DNA of 64,000 bases from Eudorina sp. 2006-703-Eu-15 (taxonomy: Eukaryota > Chlorophyta > Chlorophyceae > Chlamydomonadales > Volvocaceae), in NCBI GenBank assembly GCA_003117195.1, contig BDSI01000017.1:682001-746000 (forward strand), written 5' to 3'. Below the pieces are notes generated by a model. The model ran no database searches, was not told the DNA's origin, and worked only from the letters and a program-made list of their open reading frames with translations. Below, piece after piece: positions 1 to 11,092 of the stretch. The translations under genes and the position numbers were made by a program. Numbering within the stretch: position 1 is the stretch's first letter; every line of letters starts with the position of its first letter.

Positions 1-1977
1 TAACCACCCGACATCTTCAAGGGCATGAGACGCGAGATCGTGCACTGGAACCTGGCTTTCGTATAACTTCACTTGCCCGTGCATAGCCGTCCTACCATTC
101 ATCTGACTTGCAGGAACCCCAGTCCCTCGAGCCATTGCCCACCAACGCCCAAGACCTCCTCGACCAGCCCGCCCACCCAGGCACCCACCCACCTCGAAGA
201 GTGCAATGTCCACCCCGGCAAAGGGCAGGATGCCAATCATCGAGGGCGCCAACCCGCGGTAGAAGGCGCGCACGCCCTCGTCGCGCCGGATGCGGTAGGC
301 GGCATGCAGGATGCCGCCGTAGGTGCCGGGCGGGGACACAGCAAGCCGCGTCCGGATGGTGTCCAGAGGATACAAAAGGCCCTGAAGGGGTGCAGCCAAA
401 CATGCATCCAGTGCGGTTAGCGAAGTGGCACGGGCGATGCCGCGGGAGCTCCAAGACGGCCGGCCGACTAGGAAACTGGCGAGCCAGGCAGGTCCCTATG
501 CCCAAGCGACTACGCGCCCTTGGGTGGCGAGGGCGTGTAGCCAGGCGTGTTCCACAACTTCACCCCGGCTCAGCGGTAGGCATGTCAGTCCCCACCGCGA
601 CAGCAGCTACCCTCGCGGCGCGGAAAGCGACCCTGGCGGACGTCGCCGACAGAACCCAAGCTGGCGCGGAAGGCGTGCAGCCCACAGATCGGCTTGGCGC
701 GTGGCCACTAGAAATTCCCAGGCGCACGATAGACAGCGGGTCTGCGCGGGCGGATCGCTGCGATCGCTGGTTGCCTTCATTTCGGACAATTGAGACAGGG
801 CCCCACGAGGCGCTGCGCGCTCCGCCTGCAACCCTCATGCACGCGCCTCCCATGTGGGTTCAGGGGCAGTGCCACGCCGCTTGTCCCGAATTCAGCCGTT
901 ACCCCGCAGCAGACACTGCCAGGGGTCCGCTTTGCGGTCGAGCCCAACGGCCTGTCATACGGTATGGCCTGCATCTGCCACCGCCTAAAACGCGTCCCTG
1001 CAAGACGTCCGCATGGGCAGCCTGGCACGAAGGCGGACGCCTGGCAAGGCATCCTGTGGCTGTCAGCGCAGCCAAGCTTAGTATGCCAAGTCGATATTTC
1101 TCCATATGCCCATTCTGAATTGAGTTACCATGCGCGGGGCGGTTGTTTGGCGAGGGGCGGTTGGTATGCCCTGCTGTAAAGCGCCTGGTAATGCCAAAGA
1201 GCTGCAACCCACCTGGGCTATTGCTCCAGAGATGCCGCCAGATGCCATCCTCTCCCTCACGCGCACATGGTCCGGGTCCTGGGCCAGCAAGCTGCGGATC
1301 GCGTCGTTGAGTGTGAGTTTAAGCGCCGTCTCCGGTGCGATTTTAACAACGTTGGCGCCGTTCCCTTTGAAAAAAGACTTTATCGAGCCTGTCGGGAACA
1401 GGACGCAACACCCATGTAAGCGATTAAATGACACGCGGCCGGGCGCATGAAACGCGTCAGGTCGGGCAGTGTGCCGGAGCCGACGGTACGACAGACCAAT
1501 TCGACAGCCAAACAACCCTAACCCCCTGTCCCAAGCCATCTCGTACCTTCGGCCATCATCTTTTGCCAACCCTGCCTTAAGGACAGTCCCGTTACTTCAT
1601 CGTGAGTCTGTAAGAGCATTTTCAGCCGGTCCACAGGCGCAGTCGCTGTCCGGCTGACCGCTCCACTCAGCGCTGTTTCGACGGAGCACAACGGAAGGCA
1701 TGTCAGGGCCGTGCGACGCCGGCTATGTGCTTGCTGTCCACCGTAAACACGTGCGACAGCGCCGCCTCTGGAACGGGATGCCAACCTTACCTCCACTTAG
1801 AAACACCTTTTCCGCACGCAGCGGATCGTGTTCATGATGTTGCTGATGATGGTGGTGTTGCTGATGGTGTTGACTTCTCTTTTGCGCTTGCCCATACACC
1901 ACGTTGGACCCAGGGCCTGGCCCCGCAGCATCGCCTCCCAGCTCACTCATAGGCGCTGAGTATGACTGAAGAGACAT
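1..1977 (-). CDS. Mitochondrial carrier (SLC25) family protein, 3' end outside window
   Basis: Solute transporter of the inner mitochondrial membrane (or a related organelle), closest in style to the adenine-nucleotide/CoA/ATP-Mg carrier group; the substrate is inferred only. Exons: 1977-1791, 1672-1547, 1388-1213, and 381 to about 193 or 189. The first three join in frame (phases 1, 1, 0). The N-terminal ~60 residues are rich in His and Gln and show no EF-hand. Repeat 1 carries the carrier signature TAPVDRLKMLLQ, followed by SFFKGNGANVVKIAPETALK at the end of that repeat. Repeat 2 carries YPLDTIRTRLAV and then RAFYRGLAPSMIGILPFAG. The junction after exon 4 is uncertain: a donor after GTGG joined to an acceptor near position 91 keeps the frame open (KLYESQVPV). 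Repeat 3 should lie left of the window. The start ATG at 1977 is the first in frame. The gene is head-to-head with CCT1. Confidence 0.85.
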
Positions 1978-2624
1978 TTGCTAAGCGGCAAGCCCTGCAG
2001 CTTTGGGGCCCCCGAGCGACGAAGCCTCGCTGATTTGACAAGGTAGCTACTGTCTTCCAGCCTGAATGCTGACGCTAACAAAGATAGAGTCGTTTACGAT
2101 ATTAAAACTCGCTATTTGGGTTCAGCAGAACGCCGACGCTGGACAAACCGTCCGTCCGCAGAGCGGGCGGTTTGCGCCGACTCAAAAGTAATATCGCAAT
2201 TACGTGGTAAACACTCCAGCGGTATACACAAGGATAGGGGACTATGACAGTTTGGGTGACAACTTCAGTCAAGTTTCTTCGGCGTCGTTAGGTCCCGTCA
2301 AGAACTAAGAAAATCGAAATGCAGGATCAACTATTGGACAACATATGGATAATGCTTAAGGCTCATGCAAATCTGCATGGGGTTATTTCTCTGTTCACGG
2401 CTCGTTTCACGACACTTTGGCGCGGTAATAGACAACCGAATGGTTGACACAGCGATCGTTCAGTAACATCTAATTAGCACACTTGCAGTTTTTAAATGCG
2501 TTAAACTTATTGACTTTGCATTGTGTGCCGCCTTTCCGCTTCGAGATTCCTACCCGATCGCCTTCTAGTTGGCCGCCGCCGCATCGGTTCTAGACCGTAA
2601 ATACTTTTTTAAAGTTCATAACAA
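1978..2624. promoter_or_regulatory. Divergent intergenic region, carrier / CCT1
   Basis: This 647-bp stretch lies between two divergently transcribed start codons and is visibly more AT-rich than the flanking exons, so it should hold both promoters and 5' UTRs. I see no coding exon and no confident TATA box or named motif. Confidence 0.4.
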
Positions 2625-5600
2625 ATGGCTGCTGCTGCCTTTGGCCAACGCTTGCAAATCGCGGGAGAGCGCCAAAGCGGACAAGATGTGCGGACGCAGA
2701 ATGTGACGGCAGTGACTGCGGTGGCTAACATTGTAAAAACCAGCTTGGGGCCAGTGGGCTTGGATAAGGTGCGCAGGGACGGTTAGGAATGCGGAACATG
2801 GAGCCCGCGCTTTACGGCGTTCTCTTGGCACACGCATAGATGCTGGTGGATGACATTGGTGACGTCACAATCACAAACGATGGGGCTACTATCTTGCGTC
2901 TACTGGAGGTGGAACACCCCGCCGCGAAGGTGCGTCTGGAAACAGCGGAACCCCCCTGGTCCCGTACCACGAGGTCTGCTGGTGGCACTAACACCCGTCC
3001 GCTGTTTCTGGGGTTGTAAGCAAGGTTGTGCACTCTGTCTTGTTCAGCACTCCGTTCGCGACGCCTGTCATGACCAAGCACGTACCAGGTCTGCATCCTG
3101 TTGGGCAAATTGGTGCCCCGTCATTGGAACCTTTGACAACTCCTTTAATGGCTGTCCGCCGAACTCGCATTTGGGTCGTGGTCGAGGTGATTAGGGTTGT
3201 GGTTTCATTGTGGCAGACTAGCGTACGACCTTGAAGACCTTGACGCTGTCATTCAAGATCACGGGCTTCATGTTTACAGGGTCGGGGTTCCGGTTCCTTG
3301 GGGGCCTGCATCGCAGATCCTGGTGGAACTGGCGGAGCTGCAGGACGCCGAGGTGGGAGATGGCACCACGTCGGTGGTCATCCTGGCTGCGGAGCTGCTC
3401 AAGCGGGCAAATGAGCTCGTGAAGAATAAAATTCACCCAACGAATATCATCGCGGGTTACCGCATTGCCATGCGCGAGGTGGGCACTGTCTGGGCTGCGT
3501 GGGATGCCGATGCGGAGGATTAGGCGGCCGGGGGGGATCCCTGGCGGCTGGAAAGCGATGGGTGGGTGAAGCTGAGGAAGGCGTGTGGTGAAGCCAATAA
3601 TTTCAAACAAGGGCTGTATATTGTGGTTCGCACGGACACTGGATAGTCGAACATGGCATTCATGACCAGGTATGGCCAACGGATTTTTGATAGGTCCAGA
3701 GAGGAATGGAATAATGACCCGCGAGAGGAATGGATTAATGACCGGGCCGAAGCAGTGGAGGTAATCGGGCATCCTCCACACGTGCATTCGGCAAGCAATA
3801 TGCGCACAGTCCGGCGCATGTGATCGCGCACATAACCGAGCGTCGGGTCGTCGTAGGGAGGTTTCGTGCAGTGGTCAGCGCGTGGCAGCAACACCGATTT
3901 GCACCGTCCAGCAGTGTCGAGTCACACGTCCTTCCGCGCGGAAGGTGCACATTCGCGAGGTGGCTGTGAGCCCTCTGCTCGCAAGCGGTGTGCGAGCAAA
4001 TGTGCCCAGGGCGATCGGCCCGTTCCGGCGGTCACGTTTAGAGGCGGCATATGACAGGCTGGATCGCTGGGTGCTGTCTGATGGCAGTGGCGGCTCCAGA
4101 GCCCCCGAGCCCACTTGGTGCCCTGTTCGGATGCAGTGCCCTGATTTCGGAGTGGACACACACTCCAGACCTGCACAGTTGGTTGGCCTCTCCCAGGCTA
4201 CTGAGACATGGACGGGAGCTGTATCGCGGGCAACACTGCAATTTTCATCGCCGGCTCCACGCGCCTCGCCCTCACGAATGGTAGCCATGTCTTGGATGTG
4301 GCCTTCCTCCATCGTCAAGCATGGCCTTGCCCCCTGCCCTTGCTGGCATCCTCGGGCCCCGCTGACCCTCCTCATACCTGGCCACACAGGCATGCAAGTA
4401 TATCGACGAGCGGATGGCGATGCGGACAGAGGACCTGGGCACGGAGACGCTGCTGAACGCGGCGCGGACCTCCATGTCATCCAAAATCGTGGGCGCGGAG
4501 GGCGACTTTTTCGCGCACATGGTGGTTGACGCGATGAACGCCGTGAAGGTGACGGACGAGATCACGGGCCGCACGCGGTACCCTGTGAAGGTGAGTGCCG
4601 CGCCCCCATTCATTGTGTTGTTGTTGCGCCTTGGGAGGGGCAGGGAACGGGCAGGATGTCCGCGACGCCGAGGGTGTGTTTTTGGCGAAGCATTTTGGTG
4701 CTGAACCGCGGCGATTGACGTGCAAGTGTGTGTGTGTGTGTGTGAACGCACTAGCTTTTGGACCGGAGGGCTGTGCGACAGCAGCACCGGCGGAACCAGT
4801 CCGCAGACGGCTGTGGAGAACATGGTTCCGATACTGGTTTCATTCCTTCACCAGTATCGGATGCAATGCCATCGAAAAACGATGTCCCAGATCTAGACAC
4901 GCCAGATTTATGCATACCTACCGCTCCTCCGCCCGTGCCACCGCGTCTCTGCCAACCCAGGCAGTCAACGTGCTCAAGGCGCACGGCAAGAGCGCTCGCG
5001 AGTCGCTGATGCTCAACGGCTATGCGCTCAACCTGGGGCGTGCAGCGCAGGGCATGCCTAAGCGCCTGTCGGGCGGCGTTAAGATCGCCTGTCTGGACAT
5101 GAACCTGCAAAAAGCTCGCATGATGATGGGTGTCCAGGTGGGTGGGTCCGGACCTTGTGGACGAGCGCGCGTAGATGTGAGGAGGAATCGCAGGAGCTGG
5201 AGCTGGCTCGCATACGTGGGGCTGACGCCTCTGCACGCAGCGTGGCGATCACTACTAAGCCACGTGGGGCTGACTCCGTTCGTGTGCCGTAGAAATGATA
5301 ATGGTCAGAACATCTATGATGTGTGCTTGGACGCCAAGAGGCCCACACCGACTGGAGGCGATGCGGGTGATTGAGTGATAGGCGCAGCCGATGGCGGGGG
5401 ACCTGCTGCAATGCACGAATGACGCTTGCTCTTGCGGGTTGCTGCCGTACCTGGTCGTCCGGAAAGGTGCTGGTCAACGACCCCAAGGAGCTGGAGAAGA
5501 TCCGGGAACGGGAGTCGGACATCACCAAGGAGCGCATCCAGAAGATCCTGGACGCCGGCGCGAACGTGATCCTCACTACCAAGGTAATTGATGGAAGGCG

Positions 5601-7866
5601 GCCAGGATCAGTCGCGTGTCGTCAGCTCTTTGCACTTATGTGCAAGCTGTGAGCAGTGCGGTGCCATCGCTTGGAAGAGAGGTGCCTGTCCGAGACCCAA
5701 CGCCGTGCAACTGTTGTCAGGGGACAAGTCTGGCGCCGGTTTGTCAGCAGACCCCAGACCACGATGTGGTCGCCGAGGGGGCCAGCGAACATCCAGCCAT
5801 GGCCTGAACCCCCCCTCCTTCCTCCGCACGTGCGCAGGGCATCGACGACATGGCTCTCAAGTACTTCGTGGAGGCGGGCACCATCGCCTGCCGCCGCGTT
5901 GAGAAGGATGACCTGCGGTGGGTCCTGTTAGAGCATGAAGCCGAGGCAGCGGCGACCTCTCCACTGCTGTGTTGCTGCTGTTAGATGGAATGGCCGGGGC
6001 TCCCTAGCGCGGCCGAAACGCCCGCCTCCATATCCTAGCGCCGACCTGATCTCGCGGTGTCGCCATGATGACATCAAAGCTCACATGGGGGGCAGGTGCC
6101 TCGCGAAGGCCCCCGACACACCGAGGCGGACTGAGTCCGTCCCGCCGCCGGTGCGGACGCAGTTCGCGCTTAACCCATTCCACCCTGCTTAAGGACAATC
6201 TGTTGCGCGCCGCTACGCAATCCGCTGCCCGCTCCGCAGCCGCATCGCCAAGGCCACGGGCGCCACAGTGGTGCTCACCCTGGCCGACATGGACGGCAAC
6301 GAGACGTTCGATCCGTCGCACCTGGGCCAGGCCGAGGAGGTGGTGGAGGAGCGCGTCGCAGACGACAACATGATCATGATCAAGGTAAACCCACTGCCTG
6401 GGTTGGGCGAGGACTCAACCTGCCCTCTCTAGCGGTGCTTGCCTCTAGCTTAATATGCATGCAAACTCCTTCTGGAGCCGGCACGAAATGTTGGATAAAA
6501 AAGTCTCATTTGAAGGCCACGTAAGCCGGCCAGTTCGGATCCTCCCTGGTTGGCGCGCTTGGCAGGGCTGTAAGTTCTCCAAGGCGGTGACGCTGCTGCT
6601 CCGCGGCGCCAACGACTACATGCTTGACGAGATGGACCGATCCATCCACGACTCGCTCTGCGTCGTCAAGCGCGTGCTGGAGTCGGGCAGCGTCGTGCCG
6701 GGTGGGTGGGTGGCTGGGTGGGATCGTGGCCAACAGCGCTGTCAGCCCGGATGCACGCTGTTGACTGCGATCCGCGGGTGCAAGCTGATGGCTGGAGGCC
6801 GATTGCGCGATCATGTACGTTGAGTAGATTGGTTGTGGCGGTACGCATACCAGCCGATGACCATTTCCTCTCCAGGATTTTCTGTCGGTGTCAGTCATGG
6901 CACACTCAGTATGTTCGTCAGCGAAGCATGGTCTTGCGGGGCTTGTAAGCACGGATGAGGGCACGTCTGGCTGACTTGGTCTGTTTGTGGCGGTTTCCTG
7001 CACAGGCGGCGGCGCCGTGGAGGCGGCCCTCTCGCTATACCTCGAAAGCTACGCCACGACGCTGGGCAGCCGCGAGCAGCTCGCCATCGGGGAGTTCGCC
7101 AACGCGCTGCTGGTACTGCCCAAGACGCTCGCCGTCAACGCGGCCAAAGACGCAACTGAGCTGGTAGGCCAAGCGGGCGGGCGGCAAAGGGACGGCCGCG
7201 TATTTGCGAACTGGACATGAGTCGGATTTAGGGCGACGTGTCTTGGGCTTCAGGCAATCCTGGGTGACAGGATGGCACAAGGAAGGCGGATTGGGGTCAT
7301 CGGCGCCTCTGGGAACAAGCACGTGGGCGTTTGCCGGTCAAGTCTCCGCCTGCTGAACTTGTGACCGGCGCAGGTGGCGGCCCTCCGCGCCTACCACCAC
7401 AAGGCGCAGACGCAGTCGGAGGAGGCCAAGTGCGCGCAGTTCGGTCTGGACCTGGTGGAGGGCAAGGTGCGCAACAACGTGGAGGCGGGCGTGCTGGAGC
7501 CCGCCATGAGCAAGGTCAAGATGATTCAGGTAGGGGTGCCGCTTACGATAGTCGTGTGCGTTGGGGGCCCTCCGCAGCGCGCAAAATCAACGAGTGCGGT
7601 CTGAAAATTTTCGGGTGACAAAGCCGCGGTTGCTTCGCACGTGCTGTCTTGAGCGACTTAATGCATGTCTGCATACGGCATCTCGATGTGGGTCCGCATT
7701 GATTTGCCCGCTCCACAACCTGGGACTAGATGGCATGGTCATGCGCTTCCTGCGTCAATGCGACCGTGTTCACTGGATGCAGTTCGCGACCGAGGCGGCC
7801 ATCACCATCCTCCGTATCGACGACCTGATCAAGTTGGAACCGCAGCAGGACGCTGGCGACGACTGA
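2625..7866 (+). CDS. CCT1: T-complex protein 1 subunit alpha (CCT1/TCP-1 alpha)
   Basis: Alpha subunit of the cytosolic TRiC/CCT chaperonin, the ATP-driven double ring that folds actin, tubulin and other proteins. Twelve exons: 2625-2768, 2840-2929, 3317-3478, 4390-4590, 4961-5137, 5467-5583, 5838-5917, 6240-6384, 6566-6701, 7006-7163, 7374-7529, 7783-7866. They sum to 1,650 nt (549 residues), the usual CCT1 length. Group II chaperonin landmarks are present in order: [14 protein letters not shown], then [35 protein letters not shown] (ATP-binding and catalytic region), the apical-domain stretch with [31 protein letters not shown], and a C-terminal [12 protein letters not shown]. The early [10 protein letters not shown] and the DDLI tail favour alpha over the other seven subunits. 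All introns are GT-AG; intron 3 (911 bp) is the longest. The product is complete with no broken frame. The start is the only ATG near the family N-terminus. Confidence 0.96.
4828..4860. repeat. Short inverted repeat inside CCT1 intron 4
   Basis: Perfect 10-bp arms (CCGATACTGG at 4828-4837 and its complement at 4851-4860) flank a 13-bp spacer. The repeat lies wholly within the intron between 4591 and 4960. It could be a small RNA hairpin or chance. Confidence 0.5.
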
Positions 7867-8910
7867 GCGCGTCCCGGGCTAACCGACGTTTGGGGGGGAG
7901 GGCACTGGGTACATGGCATGACTTGAAGTGGGGGCGTGTGCATAGACGCAGGCGGATGGCTCAGTGACAGGTTGCGCTGTTTCGATGTTACAGGTTTGGT
8001 TTTGTGTGGGGCCGTGTGCCCTACACGCCAGCAAATCTTGTGGCGTACCACTCCAGCGACGTATGGATTGCTGCAATGAATGGTTCGCCGGTAGACGGTT
8101 TCGGGGCAGGACGTGTTCGACGTTGCGCAGGGTCCGTGCAGCGCGAAGGGCAGTGAGCGCGATGCAACTGATGTCCGTGTTGGGTCAAGGCCTTGTGATG
8201 AGGCGAAGCGACGGTGTGGCATGATACGTTGCAAGACGGCTCCTGGTATGCTCCATGAGCAATGCAAAGCCCGTAATTGATTAGACTTCACCTTGCGCGA
8301 CACGCAGCCTGCAGCATCCACAAACTCTCCACCATCGCGTTCAGTCACTATGTCATAGTCCGCCATGACGTATCTCGTCGTTTCCGGGCTGGATGCCGCA
8401 GGCACGGGTTCCGATGCATGTGGATGCGCACAACATCGCCAACCTAGCCAGATCCTTCTGTCTTAACCCCGGAGGCCCGTTTGGACCGTAACAAAGCGGC
8501 ATGAAGCCGAACTCGAAGTCAAACGTCAAGCTTGTCATCGACGTGCTTACCACATCGCCAAGACGCAGCTCCCGATTATCCGCCGTTCAGTTGTGCCGGT
8601 ACAAACTAGTATACAAAATTCCTCAACTTATGTACCCTGCCCATGCAACATGGGCCGTGCCAGTGCCCCGTTGCGATGCGCGTGGGCCGACGCCACACTA
8701 CCAGCTACACATCTGATTGCTTGAAACAATTTCATGGCCTACACTCTTCATCCATAAACCGATTTGAGCGCCCCAGCCCCGAAATCAAACCCCAACCGAT
8801 TAAGCGCCCCAGCCCCGAAATCCTACCCTAAAACCTCCCCAGCACTCCCCAGGTCCTCCCCAGGTCCTCCCCAGGTCCTAGTATGACGCCCTCATTCGCG
8901 CGTCCCCCGC
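7867..8910. other. Convergent intergenic region, CCT1 / RPT5, with short repeats
   Basis: This region between two gene 3' ends contains no recognisable coding exon. At 8757-8822 an imperfect ~29-bp segment (core GCGCCCCAGCCCCGAAATC) occurs twice in direct orientation. At 8845-8877 an 11-bp unit, CTCCCCAGGTC, is repeated three times. Both repeats sit just past the RPT5 stop codon, probably in its 3' UTR or terminator. Confidence 0.6.
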
Positions 8911-10703
8911 TCATGCGTAGTACATGAGGTTGGCCTTCTTCTTGGCCTGCACTTGCGTGATGCCCTCCACGAAGTCCTCGTGCGTGACCTCCGTCCCGTC
9001 TCGCCGCAGCGCCAGCATGCCCGCCTCCACGCACACCGCCTTGAGCTGCGCCGCGTTGAAGTCGTCCGTGGACCGCCCCAGCTCCTCGTAGTTGACGTCC
9101 GACGCCACGTTCATCTTGCGCGAGTGGATGCGCAGGATCTTGGCGCGCGCGTCCTCGTTGGGGTGCGGGAACTCGATCTTGCGGTCCAGGCGCCCGGAAC
9201 GCATCAGCGCGGGGTCCAGGATGTCGGCGCGGTTGGTGGCCGCGATGACTTTGACGTCGTCGTTGCTGCTGAAGCCGTCCAGCTGGTTCAGGAGCTCCAG
9301 CATGGTGCGCTGCACCTCGCGGTCGCCCGACAGCTCCGAGTCGAAGCGCTTGGTGCCGATGGCGTCGATCTCATCGATGAAGATGATGCACGGGGACTTC
9401 TCCTTGGCAAGCGCGAATGCGTCTCGCACCATCTTGGCGCCGTCGCCGATGAACATCTGCACCAGCTGCGGACCCGCCAGCTTCAGGAATGTCGCGTTGG
9501 TCTGCGCCGCGACGGCGCGTGCAATGAGCGTCTTGCCGGTGCCGGGCGGCCCGTAGCTGCGGGCGATTGCGGGACGGCGTTTGGGCGTTGGCTAAAATTT
9601 AACGACGTAAGATAATCAGGGTAGGAAGGCTCTCGATGCGGTCAGCACAGAAACCCATAGAGTCGTTGGCATTCCAAAATGTCATCACGTACATAACAGG
9701 GAAGCGAATGAGTGTGTCCGGGTTCCACTTAGCCAAGACCGCATGGCTCGGGCACGACATGGCCATGGATACGCAGAGTCCTACTAACCCCATGATGCGC
9801 ACGTGCGCACGTAACCGCCGCGTTATGCAAAGCCACCGTTGCAAGGACACCTAAGAGAATCACGCTTTGCCGTCACGCCACGGACCCTATCTGGCCGTCA
9901 CCTATCTGGCCGTCAAGGCACGAAGCCCTGAAGCGTTGCCGGGGAAAGAGGCTGATATCCTTCACCCCGCAGGAGTCCTATGAACAGTTTACCATGCACA
10001 CCTCGTCTCCCTAAACATCCCTGGCGTCCTTTATGTGCCCTTAATGCCCCAGGAACACCTACAGGAGGACGCCCTTCGGAGGCTTGATGCCGAGTTTCGT
10101 AAACCGGTCCTTGTGCTGGATGGGCAAAACAATCGCTTCCACAAGCTCCTGGATCTGCTTGTCGAGGCCTCCAATGTCGGAGTAGTCCTCTGTGGGCTTC
10201 TCGTCCACCTCCATAGCCTTAACGCGGGAGTCGTACTCCGCGGGGAGGGTATCCAGCACCAAGTAGCTGTCCTTGTTGACACCCACCAGGTCGCCGGGCT
10301 TTAGCGTATTTGCATCCACCAATCCCACCACCGGCAGGAAGATGGTCTGGCGCGTTGAAGTCTTAAGGACAACGCACTTCCCGCGGCGCTGCGCATCGAG
10401 ATCTACCGTCGCGCCGTCCTCCTCCTCGTCTTCTTCCGGCTTAATGTCCAGGACCTCAACGATATTGCCGACAAGATATGGCAGCTGGTTGTTGAGCTTG
10501 ATCTTCTCCTTGTTTTCTTTTATCTTCTCCTTCAGGGTGTCCTGCTCTAACGTAAGGCGGGTGGACTCGTCCTTCAGAACGCGAAGCTCATTGTCTAAGA
10601 GGCGAACACGCTGCTGAATTGCCTCAGCAGACATATAGGTGAACTCCTCAGGCAGTGCTTCCTCGGTCTCATCGTCGAAAATTTGCTTGTCAATCGTCGC
10701 CAT
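8911..10703 (-). CDS. RPT5: 26S proteasome regulatory ATPase subunit RPT5 (S6A/PSMC3)
   Basis: AAA+ ATPase of the 19S base ring that unfolds ubiquitinated substrates and opens the 20S gate; found in cytosol and nucleus. Two exons, 10703-10063 and 9556-8911, total 1,287 nt (428 residues), normal for RPT5. The order is: an N-terminal coiled coil (about residues 25-75), an OB domain ending near [12 protein letters not shown], then the AAA module. Walker A GPPGTGKT lies at about 216-223, just after the splice junction. Walker [12 protein letters not shown], the sensor region [13 protein letters not shown] and the arginine finger in GRLDRKIEF follow. The last residues YYA form the HbYX motif that docks into the 20S alpha ring. 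The long acidic linker with PEEDEEEDG and the YYA end distinguish RPT5 from the other RPTs. The intron (10062-9557) is GT-AG and contains a 15-bp direct repeat CCTATCTGGCCGTCA. The gene is head-to-head with ADAT3. Confidence 0.96.
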
Positions 10704-11092
10704 CGTGTCCTACAGGTGATCTGAAGCGTTAAACCTAATCGCCTAACATCCGCTGCTACACAGACGTAAGAGAGTCCCGCGAAATTCCAGCTTGGGGTTT
10801 TCGTGGGGCTCGTACACCGTACGTGTGGACAATTCTCACCTCTCAACTGAGAATTGTGCATCAATGAGGTTGCTTACGGCAATTGTGAACCACCAACAAG
10901 TCTTGTTGTGCCGCTGCTCTGTAGGCTTGACAAACTACTGCATGGTCATCTGCCCCAGTCTGGGTGAATTTGAAGCTTACTTAACACCTGACACTGCTCT
11001 TAATAGCTCTTGTATCACTTACAGTACATGCTTGCCAAAGCCGCTGAAGTGGTTGACGGTTAGCGAACTACTTGAAACCGGCGGCGTGGGAA
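10704..11092. promoter_or_regulatory. Divergent intergenic region, RPT5 / ADAT3
   Basis: A compact region of about 390 bp between two divergent ATGs, which probably acts as a shared bidirectional promoter. No specific element was recognised. Confidence 0.4.

Noticed and set aside
11..66. Plus-strand frame reading IFKGMRREIVHWNLAFV then stop at the left edge
   Set aside because: It has an in-frame stop at 1-3 and lies over the region where the carrier gene should continue on the other strand; too short to support.
108..1118. 336-codon plus-strand open frame
   Set aside because: It is antisense to the mitochondrial carrier exons, has no domain, and the minus strand gives clear carrier motifs with splice sites.
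3690..3742. Direct repeat GAGAGGAATGGA twice in CCT1 intron 3
   Set aside because: A real but tiny imperfect duplication with no further structure; not informative.
8824..8834. CCCTAAAA telomere-like unit
   Set aside because: A single unit, not an array; the same octamer also occurs singly near 29110.
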